DNA of 64,000 nucleotides from Bacteroidales bacterium (GCA_009783885.1 WRCN01000001.1:62001-126000), one strand, 5' to 3'; positions 43,186 to 53,235 are shown, counted from the stretch's first letter. Notes: generated by a model from the sequence alone, not told the origin. Numbers and translations: made by a program.

Positions 43186-44808
43186 TTATGCAGAAGCGGC
43201 AATGTTTTTCGCATGGTCTGCAGTGCGTTCCAAGTCGATAATCATATCTGTAAAAATAACACCACTTTTGGGGTCACAACTTTGATTTTTTAATCGTTGA
43301 ATATGATTTTCGACAAAATCTACCGATAATTTGTCGATTTCTTTTTCGTAAGATTTTATTTGTTTCAATTCGGAACTATCTTCACGTTCATAGGCATTCA
43401 GCGTTCTGAAGACTTGATCTGTTGTTAAATTTCCTAAACGTTTCAGCTCTTCAATTGCAGCATCAGAAAATTTCAAACCTCGGTCTTTAACCAATAACGC
43501 ATATTCGACGATATTTTCCGCATGATCACCAATTCGTTCTATATCCGATAAAATCTTAAACATTTTACCAACTTTTTCGGCATCGGAAGTCGACAATCTC
43601 ATGTTATTAATTTCAACCAATTTAGCTGCGATTTGTTGATTCAAAAAATTAATGGTTTTTTCGAGTTCAAATGTTTTATTGATCTTATCTTCATTTTGTT
43701 CAAAAAACGCTTCCAAAGACAGGTTTAAACTTTCATTTGCAATTTTTCCCATACGAGATATTTCGGAATGAGCTGCATAAACTGCAGCCATTGCGGGCAT
43801 TTTCGTAACATCGGCATCAAGATACACCAGTTTTTTCTCATGAAGTTTGTCGATTTCACCTTGTTTTACCGGAACAATTTTTTGCATTAATATTGCAATG
43901 TATTTAATGAAAGGTAATAAAAGGACAAGCACAGCCACATTGTACAACGTGTGGAACATAGCCACTTGACGAGCTTTTTCTGTCCACGTTGTTTCAAACC
44001 AACCCAAGATTGCGGGAACAAAGAAAATCAATGTACCAAACACCGCACAGCCAATGATGTCGTACATGATGTGAAATGTCGCAGCCCGTTTGCTGTCGCG
44101 GTTTGCAGGTATTGATGCAATGACTGTAGTTATACTTGTACCGATATTTGTGCCTAAAATAATGTATGCCGAAGTTTCGAAAGGAATAGGAACACCGCTG
44201 AGATGCATGGTTACCAAAAGCCCCATTGTGGCTGATGAACTTTGGATGATAGCCGTAAAAGCAAATCCTGCAAGCAGTGCCAAAAACGGATTCTCGAAAG
44301 TTGTCAACATGGCATTAAAAGCCGGTTGTTTGGCCAATTCTTTGAGAGGAGAACCCATCACGGTGATACTGAAAAATAAAATTCCGAATCCTAATATAAC
44401 ATATCCGATATTTTTGATATTTCTTTTTTTGAAAAACAGATACATCACAATTCCAATGAAAATAAACAGCGGAGCAACCGTATCTATCTTGAATGCAATT
44501 AATTGTGCACTAAATGTGGTTCCAACATTTGCACCCATAATTACGCCGATGGCTTGTGTTAAATTCAGTAATCCCGAATTCACAAATCCTACTGTGATAA
44601 TTGTTGTGGCCGTTGAACTATTGATACAAATGGTCGCAATAATTCCGACCAAAACAGCTAAAAAACGGTTCGAAGTTGCTCCTTTGAGGATGGCTTGTAA
44701 ACGGTCGCCTGCCACAATCTCCAATCCTGTCGACATCATTTTCATGCCAAACAAGAGTAAACCTAATCCTCCTGCAATTAAAAATATGTCGGTTAATGCT
44801 AGTCCCAT
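43186..44808 (-). CDS. Na+/phosphate cotransporter (NptA/PNaS family) with PhoU-like domain
   Basis: 540 residues. Eight or nine membrane segments with the two inverted family repeats (CINSSTATTIITVG and IQSSSATMGLL), then a cytosolic PhoU-like helical domain (about 340-535: FEQNEDKINKTFELEKTINFLNQQIAAKL, IERIGDHAENIVEYALL, DLERTADHAKNIA). It imports phosphate with sodium. Together with the PiT gene it makes a two-transporter phosphate unit, probably one operon. The upstream AT-rich spacer has a -7-like TAATTTTG on the minus strand at 44843-44836. Confidence 0.92.
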   Translation of the reverse strand: MGLALTDIFLIAGGLGLLLFGMKMMSTGLEIVAGDRLQAILKGATSNRFLAVLVGIIATICINSSTATTIITVGFVNSGLLNLTQAIGVIMGANVGTTFSAQLIAFKIDTVAPLFIFIGIVMYLFFKKRNIKNIGYVILGFGILFFSITVMGSPLKELAKQPAFNAMLTTFENPFLALLAGFAFTAIIQSSSATMGLLVTMHLSGVPIPFETSAYIILGTNIGTSITTVIASIPANRDSKRAATFHIMYDIIGCAVFGTLIFFVPAILGWFETTWTEKARQVAMFHTLYNVAVLVLLLPFIKYIAILMQKIVPVKQGEIDKLHEKKLVYLDADVTKMPAMAAVYAAHSEISRMGKIANESLNLSLEAFFEQNEDKINKTFELEKTINFLNQQIAAKLVEINNMRLSTSDAEKVGKMFKILSDIERIGDHAENIVEYALLVKDRGLKFSDAAIEELKRLGNLTTDQVFRTLNAYEREDSSELKQIKSYEKEIDKLSVDFVENHIQRLKNQSCDPKSGVIFTDMIIDLERTADHAKNIAASA

Positions 44809-45035
44809 TGTTAAATTAGTATTATAATTTTGTTACAAAATTATAACAATTTTTGGAATTTCGTGTTAAGTAAATGTTAATTTTTTTGTTTATTACAATT
44901 CTATTTCTGATTTTAAAATGGTTGTTAAAAAAACTGCTTCGATCATTATCTGTTTGTAATATTAAATTTAACATTTTGTTAACAAAAAAAATAAAAATTT
45001 AACATTTTTGTAACGTTTGTTCGTTTTTTTTATTG

Positions 45036-45043
45036 TAATTTTG
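45036..45043 (+). promoter_or_regulatory. Promoter -7 element (TAATTTTG) for the TonB-dependent receptor
   Basis: TAATTTTG in TTATTGTAATTTTGCGGC, 36 bp before the start codon at 45079. The rest of the 270-bp divergent spacer (44809-45078) is very AT-rich; I see no further element there. Confidence 0.6.
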
Positions 45044-45078
45044 CGGCAACATTAATAAACCCAAAACTCAAAAAAATT

Positions 45079-48000
45079 ATGAAAAAACAAATCACAATCT
45101 TAAAAAAAATCATTGTACTTGTTACGTTGTTTGCCTGCTGGCAGATAGCTGAAGCACAAGTAACCACATCGTCTATCAGTGGACGAGTAACCGACGGTAA
45201 TAATGAAACCTTGCCCGGTGCAACGGTTAAAGCAACGCACGTGCCTTCCGGAACTATTTATGGAACAGTTACAAATACGGAAGGGCGTTTCAATTTAAGT
45301 GGTATGCGTGCCGGCGGACCCTATAGGATAGAAATTTCATACGTGGGTACAGCTACGGATATAGCTGAAAATATTTCACTCAATTTGGGCGAGAACTATA
45401 CTCACAATGTGAAATTGAGAGACGCAACGGTAGATTTGGGAGAAGTTGTGATAGAAGGGCAATCCAGTTTTCAAGCCAATAGAACAGGCGCTGCGTCAAG
45501 TTTGAATGCTCTCGAAATTAGCCGTATACCATCTATTACAAGTAGTGTTGCAGATGCTATCCGTTTAACTCCGCAAGTTATTGTAGGTTCTAATGGCGCG
45601 ATGTCGTTTGCAGGAACTAACAACCGTTACAACAGTTTCCAAATTGACGGAGCTATGAGTAACGATAATTTCGGATTGACAGCAAGTGGAGTTAATGGCG
45701 GACAGGCAGGTGCTCAACCCATTTCGATGGAAGCTATTGATCAAATCCAAATTTCAATTGCTCCATTTGATGTTCGCCAATCTGGCTTTACAGGTGGTGC
45801 TGTTAATGCGATTACAAAATCGGGTACTAATACGATTACAGGTTCGGTTTTCTACAATTTGACCAACCAAGATTTGATTGGCAGATATGAAATGAAAAAT
45901 GGCAACAAAAGCAGTAAACTTGGCGAGCAAAGCCAATACAGAGCGGGTGCAACTGTGGGAGGTCCCATTATTAAAGACAAACTTTTCTTCTTTGCCAACT
46001 ACGAAAGACAAAGTAACCGATACCCAAACAATTCTACTTTGGGTGCCGAAAATTCAAATATCGATCCCGTGATGGCTCAAAGAATTCTTGACACCATAAA
46101 AAAGCTGGCAGCCGACCAAGGTGTAATTTACAATGGCACATTACCGACTTCATTCGAAGAATACACAAATTCCGACAAAGCAGGTGTTAAATTAAGCTGG
46201 AATATCAACAACAAACATCAAGCTTCTATTCGTTGGAATATGGTAGCTGCTACTCAGTCCAATCAGACACCTAATCCAACAAACTTGAACTCTTCCGATT
46301 ATATGTACGAGTTTAGATCAAATACCAACACGTTTGTTGCTGAATTACAAAGCCGTTTCTCAAATGCTGTTAGTAACGAATTTCGTGTATCATACGTACG
46401 TGTACGTGATAGTCGTAACCCTTATGATTCCCCGTTCCCAATGATTTCTATTGCTAACGTTCGTAAAGACGGCGCAACCGGTGCTGCTACCGTAAACATT
46501 GGCAACGAGCGTTCTTCTGTGGCCAACAGACTGGATCAAGATATATGGACGTTTACAAACAACTTAAATTGGTACAAAGGCGACCATACGTTCACATTTG
46601 GTACTCACAACGAATTTTTCAACTTTTCTAACTTGTTTATCCAAGACAACTACGGAACTTATTACTTTAATAATCCCGATGATTTCTTTGCGGGCAGAAT
46701 TAATCAATATCGTTTTCAAGAGGCTAATGTTGCTGTAACCGGCGATCCGCGTTGGGCAGCAGCCTTTGGAGCAGGTCAGTTAGGTTTCTATGTACAAGAC
46801 CGTTGGAATGTATCAAGAAGTTTTGACCTTACGATAGGTCTTCGTATGGATATTCCTTTGTTCTTCGATGCTCCGGCAGAAAATGCACCATTTAACGAAT
46901 ATGCGGCAGAAAAAGGTTGGGGATTCAAAACCAACCAAAAATTGAGCAGCACGCCGTTGTGGTCGCCACGTGCGGGTTTCCGTTGGAATTTGGATGATGA
47001 AAACAAGTATACGCTTAGAGGGGGTGTTGGTATATTCACTGGTCGTATTCCTTTTGTGTGGTTGAGCAACAACTTTGTTAACACAGGTCTCCAGATGTTA
47101 ACCTACAACACAACTAATACTACCAATCTTACTTTGATTGCCGATCCTTACGGGCAAGGTGCTAACGTAGCCCTGTTGGCAGCAGGCGGCAGCCAAACGA
47201 TTAATGTGCTTGCACCTGACTTTAAATTTGCACAAAACCTGCGTGCTAATTTAGGTATCGACTTCAATTTTGCCGGTATCAACTGGACAGCAGATGCGAT
47301 CTATTCTAAAACTTTAAATGATGTTCTTTATCAAAATTTTGCTCGCGAGTTGACCGGAAAAACAGTTTCCGAAACTTATGCAAGTTTACCTTTTGATAAC
47401 CGTCCTATGCTCCAAGTAGTACCCGGAGTAGCTCCGTTTAATCAAATTTTTGCTTTGTCGAATACAAACGAAGGTTATACTTACAACCTGTCGTTGCAAG
47501 GTACAAAGAAATTTGACTTTGGTTTGGATGTGATGGCATCTTACGCTTTTACTCGATCGAAATCTATTAACAGTGGCACATCTTCTGTTGCCGCATCAAA
47601 CTGGGATTTTAACTATACCCGCGGAAACCCGAACAATCCTGAATTAGGTTTTTCGGCTTTCAATACACCTCACAAAGTTAACGTAGCAGCGTTTTATAGT
47701 GTGAATTTCTTTAAATCGCAAACTACTACTTTTGGCTTGATTTACCAAGGCTCATCGGGTGCTCCTTATTCAATTGTTTATGCCGGTGCCGGCAACTTTA
47801 ATGGCGATGGATCCAGTTCTAATAATTTAATTTGGATTCCTACCGATGCACAAGTTGATCAAATGAATTTTAGACCAACCTCAACTATGACAGCAGAAGA
47901 ACAAAAAGCGAACTTGAAAGCTTGGCTTGCACGCGATCCGTATTTGAGCAAAAATAGAGGTAAATATTTCGATCGCTATGCAGACAACCACCCGTTTGAA

Positions 48001-48315
48001 CATCGTTTCGATTTCCACTTCGCTCACAAAGTAAACTTCAGAGTTGCAGGACACTTACAGGCGATTGAATTTACGTTCGACATTTTGAACGTTGGAAATA
48101 TGCTTAGCCCAAAATGGGGACGTTCTTACGCAACACCATGGTCTTATTCTCCGATTACGTTTGCCGGAACTGCAAATGCTGCCGAAATCGCTGCAGGCGT
48201 TCCTGCCGGTGATGCCGTATTCCAATTCTTGCAAGGTCCAAATTATGACCAATTCAACTTTACTGATTTCGCTTCACGTTGGAGAGCACAAATTGGGTTG
48301 AGATATACGTTCTAA
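45079..48315 (+). CDS. Oar-like TonB-dependent outer-membrane receptor
   Basis: 1078 residues. Signal peptide (about 1-27, ending AEA), a carboxypeptidase-regulatory-like beta-sandwich (about 32-120: SISGRVTDGNNETLPGATV ... YVG), then plug and 22-stranded barrel. The plug block IDQIQISIAPFDVRQSGF and GGAVNAITKSGTN are typical of the Oar-like subfamily, which includes large-substrate (peptide/protein) importers and T9SS-linked receptors. The C terminus ends GLRYTF, the barrel signal. No SusD-like lipoprotein is adjacent, so this is not a SusCD pair. Substrate unknown. Confidence 0.92.
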   Translation: MKKQITILKKIIVLVTLFACWQIAEAQVTTSSISGRVTDGNNETLPGATVKATHVPSGTIYGTVTNTEGRFNLSGMRAGGPYRIEISYVGTATDIAENISLNLGENYTHNVKLRDATVDLGEVVIEGQSSFQANRTGAASSLNALEISRIPSITSSVADAIRLTPQVIVGSNGAMSFAGTNNRYNSFQIDGAMSNDNFGLTASGVNGGQAGAQPISMEAIDQIQISIAPFDVRQSGFTGGAVNAITKSGTNTITGSVFYNLTNQDLIGRYEMKNGNKSSKLGEQSQYRAGATVGGPIIKDKLFFFANYERQSNRYPNNSTLGAENSNIDPVMAQRILDTIKKLAADQGVIYNGTLPTSFEEYTNSDKAGVKLSWNINNKHQASIRWNMVAATQSNQTPNPTNLNSSDYMYEFRSNTNTFVAELQSRFSNAVSNEFRVSYVRVRDSRNPYDSPFPMISIANVRKDGATGAATVNIGNERSSVANRLDQDIWTFTNNLNWYKGDHTFTFGTHNEFFNFSNLFIQDNYGTYYFNNPDDFFAGRINQYRFQEANVAVTGDPRWAAAFGAGQLGFYVQDRWNVSRSFDLTIGLRMDIPLFFDAPAENAPFNEYAAEKGWGFKTNQKLSSTPLWSPRAGFRWNLDDENKYTLRGGVGIFTGRIPFVWLSNNFVNTGLQMLTYNTTNTTNLTLIADPYGQGANVALLAAGGSQTINVLAPDFKFAQNLRANLGIDFNFAGINWTADAIYSKTLNDVLYQNFARELTGKTVSETYASLPFDNRPMLQVVPGVAPFNQIFALSNTNEGYTYNLSLQGTKKFDFGLDVMASYAFTRSKSINSGTSSVAASNWDFNYTRGNPNNPELGFSAFNTPHKVNVAAFYSVNFFKSQTTTFGLIYQGSSGAPYSIVYAGAGNFNGDGSSSNNLIWIPTDAQVDQMNFRPTSTMTAEEQKANLKAWLARDPYLSKNRGKYFDRYADNHPFEHRFDFHFAHKVNFRVAGHLQAIEFTFDILNVGNMLSPKWGRSYATPWSYSPITFAGTANAAEIAAGVPAGDAVFQFLQGPNYDQFNFTDFASRWRAQIGLRYTF

Positions 48316-48336
48316 ACATATCTTAAAAAGGTGAAG

Positions 48337-48374
48337 GGTCAAAGGTAAAAAACCTTAACCTTTAACCTTTGACC
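48337..48374. repeat. Inverted repeat GGTCAAAGGT / ACCTTTGACC
   Basis: Outer arms GGTCAAAGGT and ACCTTTGACC flank further AAGGTTAAGG-like units; it lies between the receptor and the phosphodiesterase genes. Confidence 0.6.
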
Positions 48375-48393
48375 AATAACCAAAATATTACGA

Positions 48394-49596
48394 ATGAAAA
48401 AGTTTTTTTTGATAATGACTGCTTTTCTTTGCTTGGGTCTTAAAGGCTTCTGCGAAGAAAAGCAGTTTGTTATTGTGCTTTCGATGGATGGTTTTCGTTG
48501 GGATTATAACCGGTTAAGCGGTACACCGAATTTGGATAAAATTGCGGAAAGAGGCGTAAAATCCGAAGGTTTGCAATCGGTCTTTCCTACAAAGACATTT
48601 CCAAGCCATTATTCAATGGCAACAGGGCTTTATCCCGATAATCATGGATTAGTTGCCAATCGATTTTTCAACCAAACGTTGCAAAAAGAATATACGATGG
48701 GAAACCGGAAAATGGTTGAAAATCCTGATTTTTACGGTGGTGAGCCGATTTGGAATACCGCTCAAAAACAAGGATTGATAACGGCCAGCTATTTCTGGGT
48801 TGGCACAGAAGCCCCGATTGGAGGTCTACAGCCAAATATCTGGAAACGTTTCGACAAAAGCATAACCTATTCGCAACGCATCGACAGTGTGATATCGTGG
48901 CTTGAACGTCCCGAAAATGAACGGCCGCAACTCATCATGTTCTATTTCGAAGACCCTGATGGGACGACGCATCACGATGATCCCATCAACGGAAACGAAA
49001 CACATCGCATCGTGAAATATTGCGATAGTTTGGTTGGAGTCTTGGATCGCAGATTGCAAGCTTTACCGTTTGCGCAAAACATTCACTTGATCGTTGTGTC
49101 CGACCATGGCATGTCTCTGGTGGATAGCAGTCGTACGGTCTATACGCAAGACTATCTTGATCCTTTGTGGATAAGATATACTAACCGAAGTTCGCCGATG
49201 TGTTTGATGGATATTTATCCTGACAAGTTGGATTCAGCTTTAATGATGTTGCAAAATGTTCTAAATATTAGTGCATGGAAATCGTCTGATGTTCCAAGAC
49301 GCTTGAATTATGGCACCAATCCGAATATAGGAAATTTGGTTATTTTAGCAGACAGCGCATGGAGTATTGCTGAAAAACCACGAATAGGGAGACATGCAAA
49401 AGGAGACCATGGTTTCGACAATCAAAACCGCGACATGTACGGAATCTTTTATGCTTATGGTCCGAAATTTCAAATAAACAAAGTCGTTCCGGAGTTTTTA
49501 AATATTCAACTCTACAACATTATTGCTTATTTACTCAACCTCAAACCTGCGCAAACAGACGCAAAATTGGAAGATGTGAATTTTCTGTTCAAATGA
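48394..49596 (+). CDS. Ectonucleotide pyrophosphatase/phosphodiesterase-like protein (alkaline phosphatase superfamily)
   Basis: 400 residues. Signal peptide (about 1-20), metal Asp in LSMDGFRWD (D32), catalytic Thr in FPTKTFPSHYS (T68), second metal site YFEDPDGTTHHDDP and VSDHGMS, and a late metal His in KGDHGFDN. This is the ENPP fold, which hydrolyses nucleotide pyrophosphate or phosphodiester bonds in the periplasm; relatives act on phosphocholine lipids. The phosphate transporters a few kilobases upstream make phosphate scavenging plausible. Terminated by a strong hairpin at 49652-49706. Confidence 0.88.
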   Translation: MKKFFLIMTAFLCLGLKGFCEEKQFVIVLSMDGFRWDYNRLSGTPNLDKIAERGVKSEGLQSVFPTKTFPSHYSMATGLYPDNHGLVANRFFNQTLQKEYTMGNRKMVENPDFYGGEPIWNTAQKQGLITASYFWVGTEAPIGGLQPNIWKRFDKSITYSQRIDSVISWLERPENERPQLIMFYFEDPDGTTHHDDPINGNETHRIVKYCDSLVGVLDRRLQALPFAQNIHLIVVSDHGMSLVDSSRTVYTQDYLDPLWIRYTNRSSPMCLMDIYPDKLDSALMMLQNVLNISAWKSSDVPRRLNYGTNPNIGNLVILADSAWSIAEKPRIGRHAKGDHGFDNQNRDMYGIFYAYGPKFQINKVVPEFLNIQLYNIIAYLLNLKPAQTDAKLEDVNFLFK

Positions 49597-49651
49597 TATC
49601 TTCATCGATGAACACTTTATCGTTGTAAATTTTTGGAGAAGTTTAACAAAG

Positions 49652-49706
49652 AAATGGAATATCGTAGGTGTGTATTGCTACGCCTCTACGATATTCCATT
49701 TTTTTT
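49652..49706 (+). terminator. Terminator hairpin with nested palindrome
   Basis: Perfect 16-bp stem AAATGGAATATCGTAG/CTACGATATTCCATTT (49652-49667 and 49686-49701) followed by a T run that also forms the start of the cinA promoter. The loop carries a partial REP-like GTAGG...CTCTAC element. Confidence 0.75.
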
Positions 49707-49708
49707 CG

Positions 49709-49716
49709 TATCTTTG
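49709..49716 (+). promoter_or_regulatory. Promoter -7 element (TATCTTTG) for cinA
   Basis: TATCTTTG in TTTTTTCGTATCTTTGCAAC, 22 bp before the ATG at 49738. Confidence 0.7.
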
Positions 49717-49737
49717 CAACCTACAACAAAAATCAAA

Positions 49738-50973
49738 ATGACAGCAAAAATCATCTCCATCGGCAATGAACTCTTGATTGGTCAAGTCATCAACACTAAT
49801 GCTGCATGGTTAGCAGAGCAGTTGAATTTAATCGGTATCAATGTTAGTGAAGTTTGGACAATTTCAGACAATGGTGATGAAATTGAACATGCTGTAAAAT
49901 CAGCTATTTCAACGCATAATCTGGTCATTACAACAGGCGGTTTGGGTCCCACCAAAGACGATATCACTAAGCAATGTTTGGCAAAAATTTTCAATGCGAA
50001 AATGGTGGTAAACGATATGATGTTGACGAAAAATATCGCTTATTTCAAAGCACGAGGCTACGAACTGACGGAGATTAATCGCAAGCAAGCCGAAGTTCCC
50101 GATTGTTGCGAAGTGATCGAAAACACTTGCGGAACAGCTCCCGGAATGTGGTTTAACACGCCAAAAGGAGGTGTGCTGATTTCGTTGGCAGGTGTACCTT
50201 ACGAAATGAAAACAATGATGGAACGCGATTTGCTACCTCGCCTAAAAGCCTTGAATGGCGGAGAAATCATCATTCACAAAACCATTATGACACATGGATT
50301 AGGTGAATCATTTTTATCGGAACGAATAGCATCTTGGGAGGACAACCTACCCTCGAATTTCAAACTCGCCTACTTGCCACAGCCCGGTATTTTACGACTG
50401 CGATTAGATGCATCGGGAATCGACGAAAATGCTCTAAACGCAGAAATAGACAAACAACTGAATGAACTGCACCGCCTTATTCCCGAACTGATTTATGGTT
50501 ACGAAAATGAAAGTTTGGAATCTGTCGTTTTTCGCTTGTTGAAAGAAAAAAAACAAACTGTGTCCTTTGCTGAAAGTTGTACGGGTGGCTATATTTCGCA
50601 CCGTCTTACCTTGTTGCCCGGAAGTTCGGAAATTTTCAAAGGTTCTGTGGTAGCGTATAGCAATGATGTCAAACAAAATTTGCTCAACGTTTCTTCACAA
50701 ACACTCGAAAAATTTGGCGCTGTAAGCGAACAATGCGTGAGAGAAATGGCAGAAGGTGCAAAAAAATTGCTTCAAACGGATTATACTATTGCAGTTTCGG
50801 GAATTGCAGGCCCAAGTGGCGGAACAGACGAAAAGCCTGTCGGCACAATTTGGATTGCCGTTGCAACGCCTGAAAAAATCATTGCCGAGAAATTTTTATA
50901 TGGCGATATTCGGGAGCGGAATATCCTCAGGGCTTGTTTATCAGCGTTGAATTTGTTGCGTATTCAACTATAA
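49738..50973 (+). CDS. cinA: CinA family nicotinamide-nucleotide amidohydrolase-type protein
   Basis: 411 residues from the ATG at 49738, which starts the family N terminus MTAKIISIGNELLIG; the frame from 49633 crosses the terminator and promoter and is rejected. N-terminal molybdopterin-binding-like domain (about 1-170: TTGGLGPTKDDITK) and C-terminal amidohydrolase domain (about 255-411: SFAESCTGGYISHRL, AVSGIAGPSGGTDEKPVGTIWI). Family members deamidate NMN in pyridine nucleotide salvage and some cleave ADP-ribose. Confidence 0.93.
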   Translation: MTAKIISIGNELLIGQVINTNAAWLAEQLNLIGINVSEVWTISDNGDEIEHAVKSAISTHNLVITTGGLGPTKDDITKQCLAKIFNAKMVVNDMMLTKNIAYFKARGYELTEINRKQAEVPDCCEVIENTCGTAPGMWFNTPKGGVLISLAGVPYEMKTMMERDLLPRLKALNGGEIIIHKTIMTHGLGESFLSERIASWEDNLPSNFKLAYLPQPGILRLRLDASGIDENALNAEIDKQLNELHRLIPELIYGYENESLESVVFRLLKEKKQTVSFAESCTGGYISHRLTLLPGSSEIFKGSVVAYSNDVKQNLLNVSSQTLEKFGAVSEQCVREMAEGAKKLLQTDYTIAVSGIAGPSGGTDEKPVGTIWIAVATPEKIIAEKFLYGDIRERNILRACLSALNLLRIQL

Positions 50974-51021
50974 TTTTGCATAAATTCGTAATTCGTAATT
51001 GATAATTCGTAATTTTTTTCG

Positions 51022-51029
51022 TATCTTTG
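51022..51029 (+). promoter_or_regulatory. Promoter -7 element (TATCTTTG) for ugd-rfbD
   Basis: TATCTTTG in TTTTTTTCGTATCTTTGTCC, 18 bp before the ATG at 51048. Just upstream (50984-51014) the unit attcgtaatt occurs three times with small changes. Confidence 0.7.
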
Positions 51030-51047
51030 TCCCAAAAAAATAAAAAT

Positions 51048-52376
51048 ATGAAAATCGTTATCGTAGGAACAGGTTATGTCGGTTTGGTTACAGGAGTTTG
51101 CTTTGCAGATGTAGGTATTGATGTAACTTGTGTAGACATTGACAAAAACAAAATTGACAACCTAAAAAAAGGTATTTCTCCCATTTACGAACAAGGTTTG
51201 GACGAACTTTTGGAAAAGAACATTCAACGTGGAACCATTCGTTTTTCAACGGATTTGAGCGAATGTTTGAACGAAGCCGATGTTGTTTTTTCGGCAGTTG
51301 GAACGCCTCCCGATGAGGATGGTTCTGCCGATTTGAAATATGTTTTGGATGTAGCAAAAACTGTTGGGAAACACATGAATAAATATGTTTTGGTCGTAAC
51401 GAAAAGTACGGTACCTGTAGGAACTGCTGCAAAAGTACGCCAAGCGATCCAAAGTGAATTAGATGCTCGAAAAGAGAAAATCGAATTTGACGTGGCATCT
51501 AATCCCGAATTTTTGAAAGAAGGGTCTGCGGTCAAAGATTTTATGTATCCCGAACGCATTGTGGTTGGCGTGGAAAGCGATCGTGCCGAGGAAGTGATGA
51601 AGCGTTTATATAAACCATACACACTCAATGGACACCCTGTTATTTTTATGGATGTGCCTTCTGCAGAAATGACGAAATATGCATCAAACGCGATGTTGGC
51701 GACACGCATCAGTTTTATGAACGACGTGGCAAACCTTTGCGAATTGGTGGGTGCAGACATCAATCAAGTGCGCAGAGGCGTTGGTAGCGACAGCCGAATT
51801 GGTAGTAAATTTTTATACCCCGGCATTGGCTATGGCGGTTCATGTTTCCCGAAAGATGTGAAAGCCCTTGTGAAAACTGCCGAACAAAACGGCTACACCA
51901 TGCGCGTTTTACAAAGCGTAGAGGAAGTAAACGACGAACAAAAAACCATTCTATTTAAGAAGTTTAAGAAATATTTCAGTGGAAATATCGCTGGAAAAAC
52001 TGTTGCTATGTGGGGGTTGGCATTCAAACCCGGAACCGATGATATGCGTGAAGCGCCTGCATTGGTGTTGATTGACTTACTCACAGAAGCTGGTTGTAAT
52101 GTTCAAGCATTCGACCCTGTTTCGATTGACGAATGTAAACGCAGAATTGGCGATAAAATCGAATATGCTGAAAATCATTACGATGCTCTGAATGGCGCAG
52201 ACGTATTGTTTTTAACCACCGAATGGACGGAATTTCGTTTCCCGGATTGGGAGAAAATAAAGGGAATGCTGAAAACTCCGGTTATTTTCGACGGACGAAA
52301 TATCTACGACAAAGATGAACTTTTGAACGCAGGCTTTGATTACATCGGAATTGGTTTTGAATGTCTGAACAACTAA
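51048..52376 (+). CDS. ugd: UDP-glucose 6-dehydrogenase
   Basis: 442 residues from the ATG at 51048 (MKIVIVGTGYVGLVTG); an earlier in-frame ATG at 51027 overlaps the promoter. Rossmann NAD site GTGYVGLVTGVCFAD, central helix, catalytic Cys in GIGYGGSCFPKD, and C-terminal UDP-binding domain (AFKPGTDDMREAPA, FDGRNIYD). It oxidises UDP-glucose twice to UDP-glucuronate, a precursor for surface polysaccharide. Only one base separates it from the rfbD-like gene, suggesting shared use in cell-envelope sugar synthesis. Confidence 0.94.
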   Translation: MKIVIVGTGYVGLVTGVCFADVGIDVTCVDIDKNKIDNLKKGISPIYEQGLDELLEKNIQRGTIRFSTDLSECLNEADVVFSAVGTPPDEDGSADLKYVLDVAKTVGKHMNKYVLVVTKSTVPVGTAAKVRQAIQSELDARKEKIEFDVASNPEFLKEGSAVKDFMYPERIVVGVESDRAEEVMKRLYKPYTLNGHPVIFMDVPSAEMTKYASNAMLATRISFMNDVANLCELVGADINQVRRGVGSDSRIGSKFLYPGIGYGGSCFPKDVKALVKTAEQNGYTMRVLQSVEEVNDEQKTILFKKFKKYFSGNIAGKTVAMWGLAFKPGTDDMREAPALVLIDLLTEAGCNVQAFDPVSIDECKRRIGDKIEYAENHYDALNGADVLFLTTEWTEFRFPDWEKIKGMLKTPVIFDGRNIYDKDELLNAGFDYIGIGFECLNN

Positions 52377-52377
52377 C

Positions 52378-53235
52378 ATGAATATCCTTATCACAGGTGC
52401 CAACGGACAACTTGGCAACGAACTCAAAAAACGAACCGCATTACTTCCAAATGCCAATTTCCTATTTACAGATGTGGACGAATTGGATATCACAAAAGAG
52501 ATAGACGTAGATGATTTTTTTAAACAAAATCAAATTGATTTCGTTGTGAATTGTGCGGCTTACACTGCCGTGGATAACGCGGAAACAGAGCAAAATCTCG
52601 CCTTGGCTATCAATTGCCAAGCCGTTGAAAATTTAGCAAAAGCCTGTTCCAAATATCATTGTTTTTTGATTCACATGTCTACGGATTATGTTTTCAACGG
52701 ACACGGCTACAAACCTTACAAAGAAATAGATGTAACGGAACCTGTTTCGTTTTACGGAATTTCCAAATGGCGTGGCGAACAAATTGCAAAAACAATCGAA
52801 AAAGGTATCATCATTCGAACATCGTGGTTATATTCCAATTTCGGACTTAATTTTGTATTTACAATGCAAAAATTAGGTCGTTCTCATGAACTGCTCAACG
52901 TAGTTTACGACCAAGTGGGAACACCAACATTTGCCGGACATTTAGCGGAAGCGATATGGACCATAATTCCACAATTAACCGACTGGAAAGAAGGTGTACA
53001 AATCTATCATTATTCCAACGAAGGCGTGTGCAGTTGGTATGATTTCGCCAAAGAAATTATGCAACAATGCAATCTGAAATGTCAAGTGTTTCCGATAGAA
53101 AGCAAAGATTTTCCAACGCCTGCAGCACGTCCGTTTTATTCCGTTTTGAACAAATCTAAAATCAAACAACGTTTCGGATTATCTATTCCGCATTGGACGG
53201 ACGGGCTTTTGGAGATGTTGAGAAATCAAGGTTAG
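52378..53235 (+). CDS. rfbD: dTDP-4-dehydrorhamnose reductase
   Basis: 285 residues. Rossmann fold of the extended SDR family with GANGQLGNEL at the N terminus, CAAYTAVDNAE, STDYVFNG, YGISKWRGE (catalytic Y and K) and RTSWLYS. The last enzyme of dTDP-L-rhamnose synthesis. The other rfb genes (A, B, C) are not in the window. The start lies immediately after the ugd stop, so it is in the same operon. Confidence 0.92.
   Translation: MNILITGANGQLGNELKKRTALLPNANFLFTDVDELDITKEIDVDDFFKQNQIDFVVNCAAYTAVDNAETEQNLALAINCQAVENLAKACSKYHCFLIHMSTDYVFNGHGYKPYKEIDVTEPVSFYGISKWRGEQIAKTIEKGIIIRTSWLYSNFGLNFVFTMQKLGRSHELLNVVYDQVGTPTFAGHLAEAIWTIIPQLTDWKEGVQIYHYSNEGVCSWYDFAKEIMQQCNLKCQVFPIESKDFPTPAARPFYSVLNKSKIKQRFGLSIPHWTDGLLEMLRNQG

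Noticed and set aside
44090-44827. 245-codon open frame on the plus strand opposite the Na/Pi cotransporter
   Set aside because: Antisense mirror of a membrane protein gene, with hydrophobic stretches that only reflect the opposite strand; no promoter or ribosome site.
45079-48315. SusC-type receptor and polysaccharide utilisation locus
   Set aside because: The receptor is Oar-like and no SusD-type lipoprotein, glycosidase or hybrid sensor follows.
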